From contig CAVWDU010000004.1 in assembly GCA_963753815.1 (NCBI GenBank), positions 806,001 through 870,000 on the forward strand: a stretch of 64,000 nt of DNA, written 5' to 3'. Shown here piece after piece: positions 1 through 8,561 of the stretch. A program made the translations under genes and the position numbers. This DNA is from CAVWDU01 sp963753815. GTDB taxonomy: Bacteria > Pseudomonadota > Gammaproteobacteria > Pseudomonadales > Halieaceae. The first letter of the stretch is position 1. Every line of letters begins with the position of its first letter. Under the pieces are notes generated by a model that had not been told where the DNA came from, made no database searches, and saw only the letters and a list, made by a program, of their open reading frames with translations.

Positions 1-2
1 TG

Positions 3-806
3 ACCGAGCGGGAAGAGGCTGCCCCTCCAAGCTTCGACGACATGCGCGAGGAACTGGAGGAGAGTGTGCAGGTGGCTGCGGCAAGGACTGAATTATTGCG
101 AACGGTGGAAACGCTGAAGGACCAGGTGTTCAATGCGGAAGATTTGAACGGGCCTGCTGACGAGCTCGAACTGGAAGTACAGCGCAGCGAGCCCGTGCTG
201 CGCGATCAGGCCAGCGGTCGCTTCTCCACACCGACCCTGTTGTCTGCGGCGTTCTCCGAAGACGTGCTGGAAATGGGGCACAACAGCGAGGTACTGGAAC
301 TCGCTGACGATAAATGGATTGTCCTGCGGGTTCACCAGCACGATCCCGCCGCCGCCAGGCCGCTCGCTGAAGTACGCGACGAGGTGGCGGAGGCGATTCG
401 GCGCGACCGCGCCGCCGAGGCAGTGGCCGACACCGCCGCGACACTGGCGGAAGGACTGCGCAAAGGCGAGTTGCGTATCGAGGATTTCGCCAACGAAAAT
501 GACTATGAGTGGCGGGTTGAGCTGGCGGTGCGCCGCGACAACCCGAGCGTGCCCGCTACCGTGTTGCAGCGGATTTTCCGCCTGCCTGAGCCGGCAGACG
601 GCGAAAACACCGTCGCTACCGTTACCACGCCCGCCGGGGACCTGCAGGTCATAGAACTGATGCGGGTGCAGCCGGGCGAGCTCAGCGGCCTTGAGCCCGC
701 GGGCGAGCAGCGCCTGCGGCAACAGATCACCGGTGAGTTCGCCGGTTTTGTCGACGGTGACTTCCAGCGCAGGCTGCGCGACGGCGCCGACATCAACGTT
801 CTGTAA
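3..806 (+). CDS. ppiD: Peptidyl-prolyl isomerase PpiD, C-terminal part (5' end outside window)
   Basis: The frame is already open at the left edge, so only the last 267 codons are present. They match the C-terminal region of PpiD, a membrane-anchored periplasmic chaperone of the SurA/parvulin family that helps outer-membrane proteins leave the Sec translocon. Visible features are the end of the parvulin-like part, the stretch with FSTPTLLSAAFSEDVL (about residues 70-85), and a charged helical SurA_N-like tail rich in Arg, Glu and Ala (about residues 115-155). The N-terminal membrane anchor cannot be seen. The family assignment rests on overall resemblance, since no catalytic motif lies in this part. 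serA follows 15 bases later on the same strand. Confidence 0.82.
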   Translation, partial: TEREEAAPPSFDDMREELEESVQVAAARTELLRTVETLKDQVFNAEDLNGPADELELEVQRSEPVLRDQASGRFSTPTLLSAAFSEDVLEMGHNSEVLELADDKWIVLRVHQHDPAAARPLAEVRDEVAEAIRRDRAAEAVADTAATLAEGLRKGELRIEDFANENDYEWRVELAVRRDNPSVPATVLQRIFRLPEPADGENTVATVTTPAGDLQVIELMRVQPGELSGLEPAGEQRLRQQITGEFAGFVDGDFQRRLRDGADINVL

Positions 807-821
807 CCGGGGACCCGCCGC

Positions 822-2006
822 GTGGCCAGAAAAATACTGACGCTCAACCAGATATCCGTGGCGGGCCTGGAACGCCTGCCGCGAGAAAATTATGAGATAG
901 CGAGCGAGTTCGCTCATCCAGACGCGATACTGTTGCGCAGTCACAAACTGCAGCCCGAAGAGATTCCCGACACGGTGATCTGTGTTGCCCGGGCGGGCGC
1001 GGGGACCAACAACATTCCAGTCGAGGAGTGCACCCGGAGGGGAATTCCCGTGTTCAATTCTCCGGGCGCCAACGCCAACGCGGTAAAGGAACTCGTCGCA
1101 GCCGGGCTGCTGCTGGGTTCTCGCGGCGTAGTGGAGGGCATCGGCTACGTCGATACGCTTGCCGGTATCACCGATACGGCTGAACTCAACCGGATCCTTG
1201 AAAGCCAGAAGAAACGGTTCAAGGGCAGCGAGATTACCGGCAAGACACTGGGCGTCGTCGGGCTGGGCGCTATCGGATCACTGGTCGCTGAGATGGCACT
1301 GACCCTGGGCATGGAGGTGGTCGGCTACGACCCCGCCCTGTCCATAGACGCCGCCTGGCGTCTGTCCAGCAGGGTGGTGAAGGCAGACAGCCTCACGGCA
1401 CTGTTTTCACGCAGCGACTTCATCACTCTGCATCTTCCGGTGCTGGAATCCACCCGAGGTCTGGTGAATGCCGAACTGCTCGGTACCCTTAGGCCAGGTG
1501 CCTGCCTGCTCAATTTTGCACGCCAGGAAATCGTCGACGAAGCCGCACTGCAGCAGGCTCTCGACGACGGTCCACTGCGAAAGTACATTGCGGATTTCCC
1601 GTCTCCGGCTCTCATCGGTCGGTCCGACGTGGTGCTGATGCCTCACATCGGCGCCAGCACGGCGGAGGCCGAGGACAACTGTGCGGTGATGGCGGCTGAT
1701 CAACTCCGGGACTTCCTCGAAAACGGCAACATCCGCAACTCGGTGAATTTTCCCACCCTGCAACTGGAGCGTGTTGCCGGTTGCCGCCTGGCAGTCACCA
1801 ATGCCAATGTCCCGAAAATACTGGGTAGTGTGCTCGCCATACTAGCGGATGAGAACATCAACGTGATTGATATTCTCAACAAGAGTCGTGGGGACGTGGC
1901 TTACAACCTGATCGATCTCGACACCGGGCCCGGCGAGGTGGCATTGACGCGAATGCGGGAGCTGGAAGGCGTTGTCAACGTGCGGATGGTCGGCGACTGC
2001 CTGTAA
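822..2006 (+). CDS. serA: D-3-phosphoglycerate dehydrogenase, short ACT-domain type
   Basis: This enzyme oxidises 3-phosphoglycerate to phosphohydroxypyruvate with NAD, the first step of serine synthesis in the cytosol. The 394-residue protein starts at GTG. It has the substrate-binding half, a Rossmann fold with VVGLGAIGSLVAEMA (about residue 147), the catalytic-His segment MPHIGAST (about residue 271) and a C-terminal ACT domain of about 75 residues (from RLAVTNANVPKILGS) that usually mediates serine feedback. It is slightly shorter than E. coli SerA. The segment that normally carries the catalytic Glu (DFP-x-E) reads DFPSPALIG here, so that Glu is not obvious. The fold assignment is secure; the subfamily is inferred. 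Confidence 0.93.
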   Translation: MARKILTLNQISVAGLERLPRENYEIASEFAHPDAILLRSHKLQPEEIPDTVICVARAGAGTNNIPVEECTRRGIPVFNSPGANANAVKELVAAGLLLGSRGVVEGIGYVDTLAGITDTAELNRILESQKKRFKGSEITGKTLGVVGLGAIGSLVAEMALTLGMEVVGYDPALSIDAAWRLSSRVVKADSLTALFSRSDFITLHLPVLESTRGLVNAELLGTLRPGACLLNFARQEIVDEAALQQALDDGPLRKYIADFPSPALIGRSDVVLMPHIGASTAEAEDNCAVMAADQLRDFLENGNIRNSVNFPTLQLERVAGCRLAVTNANVPKILGSVLAILADENINVIDILNKSRGDVAYNLIDLDTGPGEVALTRMRELEGVVNVRMVGDCL

Positions 2007-2900
2007 TCAGCTCGGGACCCTCTCGCGGAAGTCCAACGGCGCCGCCGTCTGCGAACCCGCAGCCTCCGCTGCCGCTCCAGCACTTTCACTGACCATGTAG
2101 AGCTCGCGCTCCTGCTTGGTCAGTGCATCCGCTTCGCCATCCCACAGCGTCAGCCGCTGCCCCTCGTACTGGTCAATTTCCATGTAAGGATACTTGATGA
2201 TATCGAAGTGGGGGGAATAGTCGAAATCCTTGGGCGTGCATAACTTCGGGTTGCGCATGTACAGCTTCACCCGGTTATCCTCCATCCGCTTCACCAGGGG
2301 CAGGACCGGAAACTTGATCCTCCCGAAGGCCTCCGCAATCATGGTCGAGCAAACCGTCTGGGTGCTCGGGCCAGCATTGACCGTGAACAGGCTGGATCGC
2401 CAGCGGCGGGGGAGCATAAACCAGGGAAACAGGAAGCGCGCCAGATCAAAAATCTGGCGCACATCATAGGCCGTCCCCAGGCGGGTGATGCAGTAGGCAA
2501 TGACTTTCTGGCTATCGCTGTAACCGAGGCCTCGCGGGCGACAGATACGCAGGTGCTCCTTCTCGTACACCGTAATCGGGCGAACCACCGTGCCCATCCC
2601 CAGCTCGCTTTCTATCAGCAGTTGCTTGTCTGCCGTGCCCATGTAGTAGCGACGGAGGATATCACGCAGCAACGGGTCTTCGATGTCGTGCATCCTGCCT
2701 ATGTAGAGTGCGGCGTGTGACCAACTGCTCTGTGTGATCAGCTTGATGACGTCGCTCACCCGGGAGCGGCCCTCGATCAGCAGTACATCGCAGGCGCGCA
2801 GCTCATGCCGGATTTTTTCGAAATCGCACATGGGTGTAACAGGTAGCGGACGCTGGTATTTCAACCAGCTGATGACACCATTACGAATCCAGTTGAACAT
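2007..2900 (-). CDS. YiiX/YebB-like NlpC/P60-type cysteine hydrolase
   Basis: The 297-residue product resembles the permuted papain-like hydrolases of the YiiX/YebB group (DUF830), thought to cut amide or thioester bonds on peptidoglycan or lipids. The conserved pieces are a beta-strand with DVLLIEG, then the His segment SSWSHAALYIG (about residues 56-66), and a later Cys in TVCSTMIAEAF. In the permuted fold the His precedes the Cys, as seen here. The frame stays open to 2942, but the start at 2900 (MFNWIRNG) gives the conserved length. No signal peptide is evident. It converges on serA, with the two stop codons adjacent. The substrate is unknown. Confidence 0.78.
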   Translation of the reverse strand: MFNWIRNGVISWLKYQRPLPVTPMCDFEKIRHELRACDVLLIEGRSRVSDVIKLITQSSWSHAALYIGRMHDIEDPLLRDILRRYYMGTADKQLLIESELGMGTVVRPITVYEKEHLRICRPRGLGYSDSQKVIAYCITRLGTAYDVRQIFDLARFLFPWFMLPRRWRSSLFTVNAGPSTQTVCSTMIAEAFGRIKFPVLPLVKRMEDNRVKLYMRNPKLCTPKDFDYSPHFDIIKYPYMEIDQYEGQRLTLWDGEADALTKQERELYMVSESAGAAAEAAGSQTAAPLDFRERVPS

Positions 2901-3104
2901 AAGGCCCGTCAAACACGTTGGTACCCTTCGGTTATAACGCACCCGGCCGCGGGGGGCCAGCGGTTTCCGTTAATGCCAGGCTAACGGCGGGTGCTCGAAG
3001 CGAGAACTGTGACGCGGCGCAAACTGGGGTAACCGCCCCCGGGCGATGACGGTCATGGCCGCACCAGCCCGAGGATGAGTGGCGCGGCCCGTGAAACTCC
3101 GCGA

Positions 3105-4757
3105 TCACATGTTGGGGTAATTCGGGCCACCCAGGCCCTCAGGCGTTACCCAGACGATGTTCTGGGACGGGTCCTTGATGTCGCAGGTTTTACAGTGCAC
3201 GCAGTTCTGTGCATTGATCTGGAAGCGTGGACCACCGGCTTCCTCAACGATCTCGTAAACACCGGCGGGGCAATAGCGCTGGGCCGGTTCGTCCCACACC
3301 GGCAGATTCCTGGTGATTGGAATCTCGGGGTCGATCAGCTTGAGGTGGCAGGGCTGGTCTTCCTCGTGATTGGTGTTCGACAGGAAGACCGAAGAGAGCC
3401 GATCGAAGCTCAACACGTTGTCCGGCTTCGGGTACTCGATCTTCTTGCACTCCGCCGCCGGCTTCAGCGCGGCGTAGTCAGGTTTGTCGTCGCGCACCGT
3501 TATCGGGAACTTCCCGAACAGCAGGTTCTGCTCGAGCCAGACCATACCGGCCCCGACCAGTGTGCCCAGTTTGTGCATGAAACCGGAGAAGTTGCGGGTG
3601 CTGTACAACTCCTTGAAAGCCCAGGACTCCTGCCAGCGAGCATCGAATGCCTCGATGTCTGCGGGGGCACCGTCTCCCAAGGCGAGAGACTCGAATACCA
3701 CCTCGGCCGCCACCATGCCGCTTTTCATGGCAGTGTGGTTGCCCTTGATCTTGACGCTGTTCAGGGTACCCGCGTCGCAACCGATCAGTAACCCGCCCGG
3801 GAAATGCATTTTCGGCAGGGCGTTGTAGCCACCCTTGGCGATTGCCCGCGCACCATAGGAGATGCGGGTGCCACCCTCGAGATACTTGCTCGTTTCAGGG
3901 TGGTGCTTCCAGCGCTGGAATTCCTCAAACGGGCTGACATAGGGATTGGAATAGTTCAGGTCGACGATCAGGCCGAGGTATACCTGGTTGTTTTCCGCGT
4001 GGTAGAGGAACGCACCCCCGCTGGAGCCGCTTTCATTGAGCGGCCAGTTCATGCCGTGCACTACCAGGCCCTCCTGGTGCCGCTCCGCGGGTATCTCCCA
4101 GATTTCCTTGAGCCCGATGCCATAGTGCTGCGGGGTCTGACCCTCGTCGAGGTCGAACCGCTCGATCAGCTGTTTGCCGAGATGACCGCGAGCTCCCTCC
4201 GCGAACAGGGTGTAGCGCGCGTGCAGTTCCATCCCCGGTGTGTAGCTGCTCTTGTGCTCGCCGTCTGCTCCGACACCCATGTCGCCGGTGGCTACGCCCT
4301 TGACCCGGCCATCCTCGTGATACAACACTTCTGCCGCGGCGAATCCCGGATAAACCTCGACGCCCAGCGATTCCGCCTGCTCCCCCAGCCAACGGCAGAC
4401 ATTACCCATGGAAACGATGTAATTGCCCTCGTTGTGCGTGGGCTTCGGAATCAGGAAGTTAGGCAGCTTGAAAGCTCCGGTGGCGCTGGTGTAGTACAAG
4501 AAGCGGTCTTCGGTCACCGGGGTCTGCACAGGTGCGCCCCGTTCCTTCCAGTCGGGAAACAGCTCGTTGAGGGCGCGCGGCTCCAGCACGGCCCCGGAAA
4601 GGATGTGAGCGCCGACTTCAGAGCCTTTTTCAACCACGCACACGGTGATTTCACGCTCCTGCTCCTGTGCCAGCTGCATGAGCCTGCAGGCGGCGGAGAG
4701 GCCCGCGGGGCCAGCGCCCACAATCACCACGTCAACTTCCATTGCTTCTCTTTCCAC
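3105..4757 (-). CDS. Electron transfer flavoprotein-ubiquinone oxidoreductase
   Basis: ETF-QO passes electrons from reduced ETF to ubiquinone, linking fatty acid and amino acid oxidation to the respiratory chain at the inner membrane. The FAD-binding motif VVIVGAGPAGLSAACRL lies at the N-terminus. The C-terminal 4Fe-4S ferredoxin-like domain carries NCVHCKTCDIKDP and ends in the family hallmark GGPNYPNM. A GTG start at 4757 gives 550 residues, the family length, and is preceded by AGAGAGGG at a good distance; the frame runs open to 4820. etfB and etfA are transcribed divergently 237 bases away, so the enzyme and its electron donor sit side by side. Confidence 0.95.
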   Translation of the reverse strand: MEREAMEVDVVIVGAGPAGLSAACRLMQLAQEQEREITVCVVEKGSEVGAHILSGAVLEPRALNELFPDWKERGAPVQTPVTEDRFLYYTSATGAFKLPNFLIPKPTHNEGNYIVSMGNVCRWLGEQAESLGVEVYPGFAAAEVLYHEDGRVKGVATGDMGVGADGEHKSSYTPGMELHARYTLFAEGARGHLGKQLIERFDLDEGQTPQHYGIGLKEIWEIPAERHQEGLVVHGMNWPLNESGSSGGAFLYHAENNQVYLGLIVDLNYSNPYVSPFEEFQRWKHHPETSKYLEGGTRISYGARAIAKGGYNALPKMHFPGGLLIGCDAGTLNSVKIKGNHTAMKSGMVAAEVVFESLALGDGAPADIEAFDARWQESWAFKELYSTRNFSGFMHKLGTLVGAGMVWLEQNLLFGKFPITVRDDKPDYAALKPAAECKKIEYPKPDNVLSFDRLSSVFLSNTNHEEDQPCHLKLIDPEIPITRNLPVWDEPAQRYCPAGVYEIVEEAGGPRFQINAQNCVHCKTCDIKDPSQNIVWVTPEGLGGPNYPNM

Positions 4758-4790
4758 CGGCGCCCTCTCTAATATCGTCAGAACGTCGCA

Positions 4791-4820
4791 AGTATATAAT
4801 TTTCTTGAAGAAAAAACCAA
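4791..4820 (-). promoter_or_regulatory. Likely promoter of ETF-QO with overlapping inverted repeat
   Basis: On the minus strand a TATACT -10 box (plus 4791-4796) and a TTGGTT -35 box (plus 4815-4820) are 18 bases apart. Between them lies a perfect inverted repeat with 7-bp arms, TTTTCTT-G-AAGAAAA (4800-4814). An operator in that position would control ETF-QO by steric block. No known regulator is assigned. Confidence 0.45.
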
Positions 4821-4885
4821 TGAATGGATGTTCCGGCCGCGCTCTGAAATTGTCCAGATAGAGGCGCCGCGCGCCCCTGATACTA

Positions 4886-4914
4886 TTGACCCATGCTGCT
4901 ATTCTCGGCATGAT
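4886..4914 (+). promoter_or_regulatory. Possible promoter of etfBA
   Basis: TTGACC (4886-4891) is followed after 17 bases by CATGAT (4909-4914), a fair sigma-70 pair about 80 bases upstream of the etfB start. It was judged by eye only. Confidence 0.35.
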
Positions 4915-4994
4915 ACGGGCCCGAATTTGCGGAGATGCGGCAGCGACAGGGGCCTGCATCTCAAACCCACCCCCGGAAACCGATGGGAGAATCC

Positions 4995-5744
4995 ATGAAG
5001 GTTCTTGTAGCCGTTAAGCGCGTGGTTGACTACAACGTCAAGGTGCGGGCGAAAGCCGATGGTAGCGACGTTGATCTCAACAATGTCAAAATGGCGATCA
5101 ACCCGTTTTGTGAAATCGCAGTGGAAGAGGCGATAAGGCTCAAGGAAAGCGGAGTGGCCACCGAGGTGGTGGCAGTGTCGGTGGGCGCCAAAGCCTGCCA
5201 GGAGCAGATCAGGACTGCCCTCGCGCTGGGCGCCGATCGCGGCATCCTGGTCGAGACCGAGAGCGGGGTAGAGCCTCTCGTCGTCGCCAAGCTGCTTAAA
5301 GGCGTGATCGACAAGGAGCAGCCGGGACTGGTCATCCTCGGCAAGCAGAGCATCGACGGCGACAACAATCAGACCGGACAGATGCTGGGCGCCTTGACCA
5401 ACATGGCACAGGGCACGTTCGCGTCGGAAATCGCCGTGGAGGGCGACAGCCTGCAGGTCACCCGTGAGGTCGACGGCGGCCTGCAAACCGTGAAACTCAA
5501 GATGCCGGCCATCGTGACAACGGACCTGCGCCTGAACGAGCCGCGATATGCCTCGCTGCCCAACATCATGAAGGCGAAGAAAAAACCGCTGGACGTCTAC
5601 ACCCCCGAGGACCTGGGCGTGACTGTCGGTTCGCATCTCACCCAGGTCAGCGTCGAGCCTCCCGCGGAGCGACAGGCGGGTATCAAGGTGGAAGACGTGG
5701 ACCAACTCGTCGACAAACTGAAAAACGAGGCAAAGGTAATCTGA
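4995..5744 (+). CDS. etfB: Electron transfer flavoprotein beta subunit
   Basis: Small ETF subunit of 249 residues. With EtfA it forms the FAD- and AMP-containing heterodimer that collects electrons from acyl-CoA and related dehydrogenases. It begins MKVLVAVKRVVDYNVKVR, typical of EtfB, and holds the conserved segment ending in LRLNEPRYASLPNIMKAKKK (about residues 180-199), the beta-subunit signature. ATG 4995 follows GGGAGA; the frame is open further upstream but that extension has no family character. Its stop overlaps the etfA start by one base (TGATG), implying translational coupling. ETF-QO, its electron acceptor, is divergent next door. Confidence 0.96.
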   Translation: MKVLVAVKRVVDYNVKVRAKADGSDVDLNNVKMAINPFCEIAVEEAIRLKESGVATEVVAVSVGAKACQEQIRTALALGADRGILVETESGVEPLVVAKLLKGVIDKEQPGLVILGKQSIDGDNNQTGQMLGALTNMAQGTFASEIAVEGDSLQVTREVDGGLQTVKLKMPAIVTTDLRLNEPRYASLPNIMKAKKKPLDVYTPEDLGVTVGSHLTQVSVEPPAERQAGIKVEDVDQLVDKLKNEAKVI

Positions 5745-6673
5745 TGACTACGCTGGTAATTGCAGAACACGACAACGCCGCGCTGAATGCGGCGACCCTG
5801 AACACGGTTACCGCGGCGCAGGCACTGGGCGGTGATATCGACATCCTGGTCGCGGGTGCCGGCTGTGGTGCGGTTGCCGAGGCCGCCGCCAAAATCGACG
5901 GTGTCCGCGCAGTGAAAGTTGCCGACAACGCGGCCTACGAGCACCAGCTGGCAGAGAACGTCAGCCTGCTGATCGCCGAGGTCGCCGCGGATTACGATAA
6001 TATCCTGTCCGCCGCCACGACCAACGGCAAAAATATCATGCCGCGCGTGGCCGCCCTGCTCGACGTCGCGCAAATTTCAGAGATCATGTCCGTGGAGTCG
6101 GCTGATACCTTCAAGCGCCCGATCTATGCCGGTAACGTCATCGCCACGGTAAAAAGCGGCGATGCCAAAAAGGTCATTACGGTTCGCGGTACCGCCTTCG
6201 ATGCCGCCAGCACCGGCGGTGGCTCCGCTTCGATCGACACACTCGACGCCGTCCACGATGCCGGCCTCTCCAGCTTCGTCGGTGAGGAAGTTGCCAAGTC
6301 GGACCGACCAGACCTCACCGCGGCCTCGGTCGTGATTTCCGGTGGTCGCGGCATGCAGAACGGCGAGAACTTCAAGTTGCTGGACGGCATCGCGGACAAA
6401 CTCGGCGCGGCAATCGGCGCCAGCCGGGCCGCGGTGGATGCCGGCTTCGTACCGAACGATATGCAGGTGGGCCAGACGGGCAAGATCGTCGCCCCTGACC
6501 TGTACATCGCCGTGGGCATATCCGGTGCGATCCAGCACCTCGCCGGGATGAAGGATTCAAAAGTGATCGTCGCGATCAACAAGGACGAGGACGCGCCGAT
6601 CTTTCAGGTCGCGGATTACGGCCTGGTGGCCGACCTGTTCGAGGCACTGCCCGAACTGGAAGCCAAGCTCTGA
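5744..6673 (+). CDS. etfA: Electron transfer flavoprotein alpha subunit
   Basis: Large ETF subunit of 309 residues, which binds FAD. The N-terminal domain has the EtfA pattern (TLVIAEHDN at the start, LLIAEVAADYDNILSAATTN near residue 75). The C-terminal FAD domain holds VVISGGRGMQNGENFKLLD (about residue 198), QVGQTGKIVAPDLYIAVGIS (about residues 242-261) and the IVAINKDEDAPIFQVADYG stretch, all diagnostic. It is coupled to etfB by a one-base overlap and followed by a strong intrinsic terminator, so etfBA is a two-gene operon. Confidence 0.96.
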   Translation: MTTLVIAEHDNAALNAATLNTVTAAQALGGDIDILVAGAGCGAVAEAAAKIDGVRAVKVADNAAYEHQLAENVSLLIAEVAADYDNILSAATTNGKNIMPRVAALLDVAQISEIMSVESADTFKRPIYAGNVIATVKSGDAKKVITVRGTAFDAASTGGGSASIDTLDAVHDAGLSSFVGEEVAKSDRPDLTAASVVISGGRGMQNGENFKLLDGIADKLGAAIGASRAAVDAGFVPNDMQVGQTGKIVAPDLYIAVGISGAIQHLAGMKDSKVIVAINKDEDAPIFQVADYGLVADLFEALPELEAKL

Positions 6674-6696
6674 CCCGCTGAACTCAGCGATCGACA

Positions 6697-6726
6697 AAAC
6701 CGGCCTCAACGGCCGGTTTTTTTTTG
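6697..6726 (+). terminator. Intrinsic terminator of etfBA
   Basis: A perfect stem AAAACCGGCC / GGCCGGTTTT closes a five-base loop and runs straight into a T tract ending near 6725, 24 bases after the etfA stop. It is a textbook rho-independent terminator. Confidence 0.9.
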
Positions 6727-6856
6727 ATTGGTGTCCGCCTTTCGCCCTTCCCCGACACGGAGGCTTACTTACTCGGGGTGGACACGTCGCTGTCGTTTAC
6801 CGTCGCGTCGGGTAATGGGTTGACTGCGTCGCCATCGGTCGTGCGAGAGACACTGG

Positions 6857-8032
6857 CTAATCCCTGCGCAGGCGATCCGAAATAGCAATCGGCGTGGGGT
6901 AGTTCAAGACAACGATATAGGAGGAGGCGAGCAGGGTGATGATGGTGACCGCCTGAATCAGTATGGACGCCGGCTCACTGATCAGTCCATTGGCCACCGC
7001 CACGTAGGCGATCAGCAGGGAAAATTCGCTGGTCTGTCCGAGGCGGAAGCCGATGTCCCAGCTCAACTCGCGTTTCTCACTGACACCCTTGAGCAGAAAC
7101 CGGTAAACGGTGGGCTTCACTGTCAACACCAGCAATGCCAGCAGCAGCGCGGCAAGCCAGACCTCGCCGAGCAACGCGATGTCAAACAGTGCGCCGACGG
7201 AAAAGAAAAACAGGATCAGGAAGAAATCGCGCAGCGGTTTGAGATTGACGGCAATGTACTGCGATATGGGACTGGTGGCAATGGAGATACCCGCGATGAA
7301 CGCGCCGATTTCGGCAGACAGGCCCAGCAACTGGGCTGATTCCGCGAGGCCCAGGCACCAACCGATCGCGAGCAGGAAGATGTACTCGTGAAAACGGTCG
7401 AAGCGGGTGATGAGGTGCAGCAACACGTAACGCACGAAAAGCCAGGCGCCCGCAGCGAGCAGCGGCAGGCTGAGCAGTGACAGGGCCATTGCGCCGCCGG
7501 CTTCCGCCGCGCCCTCGCCGGCGCCGGAGTAAAGCGCCATCAGGACGACGATCGCCAGCACGTCCTGGAGCAGCAACAGGCCCACCATCAATTCACCGAT
7601 ATGACGGTGATGCAACACCGTGGTCGGCAGCAGTTTGATCCCGATAATTGTCGACGAGAACATCATCGCGGCGCCGACGATCAGTGCGTCACCCGGCGAG
7701 TAACCGAATACGATGGCGACGCTGAAACCCATGCCCATGAATATCGCCGAACTGAACAGCGCGACGACGGTGGATTTGCGCAGGGTCGCGAGCAGTGCTT
7801 TCGGCTGCATGTCCAGGCCGAGCAGGAACAGCAGGAAGATGATGCCGATATGCCCGATGTCGGCCAACAGCCGCACATCGCCTACCAGCTTCAAACCATA
7901 GGGCCCTATACAGGCGCCCAGTGCGATGTAGGCAATAATCAGCGGCTGGCGGGTGTACAGTGACAGGGTGGCAAAGACGGCCGCTCCGGTAAAAATCAGG
8001 AAAAACCAGAAAGTGATGGGGCTGGCATCCAT
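6857..8032 (-). CDS. CPA2-family cation:proton antiporter (membrane domain only)
   Basis: This 391-residue inner-membrane protein has about a dozen hydrophobic segments and belongs to the monovalent cation:proton antiporter-2 (KefB/YbaL-like) family. Family signatures are LGACIGPYGLKLV (about residue 37), HIGIIFLLFLLGLDM (about residue 61) and the GAAMMFSSTIIGIKLL segment (about residue 120). KefB and YbaL carry a C-terminal RCK/TrkA-N domain; this protein ends right after the last membrane helix, so it lacks that nucleotide-gated module. Ion specificity cannot be read from the sequence. It converges on etfBA. Confidence 0.87.
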   Translation of the reverse strand: MDASPITFWFFLIFTGAAVFATLSLYTRQPLIIAYIALGACIGPYGLKLVGDVRLLADIGHIGIIFLLFLLGLDMQPKALLATLRKSTVVALFSSAIFMGMGFSVAIVFGYSPGDALIVGAAMMFSSTIIGIKLLPTTVLHHRHIGELMVGLLLLQDVLAIVVLMALYSGAGEGAAEAGGAMALSLLSLPLLAAGAWLFVRYVLLHLITRFDRFHEYIFLLAIGWCLGLAESAQLLGLSAEIGAFIAGISIATSPISQYIAVNLKPLRDFFLILFFFSVGALFDIALLGEVWLAALLLALLVLTVKPTVYRFLLKGVSEKRELSWDIGFRLGQTSEFSLLIAYVAVANGLISEPASILIQAVTIITLLASSYIVVLNYPTPIAISDRLRRD

Positions 8033-8090
8033 AGCAAGTCCGCCGGTCTGTGGCAGCCCAGTCTACTGCAATTGGTCGACCCGCGGAGGG

Positions 8091-8561
8091 TTACCGCTCG
8101 CAGCGCCTGAACAGTGGTTGGGGTTCGTTGGCCGACGCCTGGTAGTACTCACTGAAGTCTGAGAGGCTTTCCAGGACACCGGGCAGCGCGGACTCGTCCT
8201 CGGGTTGAAAGGCGTCGAAGCCGCACCGCGAGAGGTAGTAGACCTGGTCCCTGATGAAGTGACCCACTGCACGGAGTTCGCCACTATAGCCTTGCTCCCG
8301 TAACTCGCGCGCGTAAGAAAACCCGCGACCGTCGGTAAAGACCGGGAAGTTGATTGCAATCAGGGCGATCTCGTCGAGGTGGTCCAGCAGGGGCGCACAG
8401 GCGTGATCCGGCTCGAGTTGAACCCCCGTGCCCTGTTTGTCTTCCACCGCCTGCCACTGTTCCAGGGTCAGTATCTGCTGTGGGGCATGGCGGCCCTCGG
8501 AAGCGTCGGCGGCGATCCAGTCGTCGCCGGTGATCTCGCCGTGCCTAATCAGTTCTGGCAT
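8091..8561 (-). CDS. DUF934 protein associated with sulfite reductase
   Basis: This 156-residue cytosolic protein of the DUF934 family almost always lies beside a cysI-type sulfite reductase in proteobacteria. Typical elements are LIAINFPVFTDGRGFSYARE (about residues 88-107), then the LRAVGHFIRDQVYYLSRCG segment (about residue 116). It overlaps the 3' end of the sulfite reductase gene by 17 bases, pointing to coupled translation. A supporting role in assimilatory sulfate reduction is inferred from this linkage; its biochemical activity is not established. Confidence 0.88.
   Translation of the reverse strand: MPELIRHGEITGDDWIAADASEGRHAPQQILTLEQWQAVEDKQGTGVQLEPDHACAPLLDHLDEIALIAINFPVFTDGRGFSYARELREQGYSGELRAVGHFIRDQVYYLSRCGFDAFQPEDESALPGVLESLSDFSEYYQASANEPQPLFRRCER

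Noticed and set aside
3804..4772. 322-codon plus-strand open frame
   Set aside because: Antisense shadow of ETF-QO; no domain resemblance or credible start.
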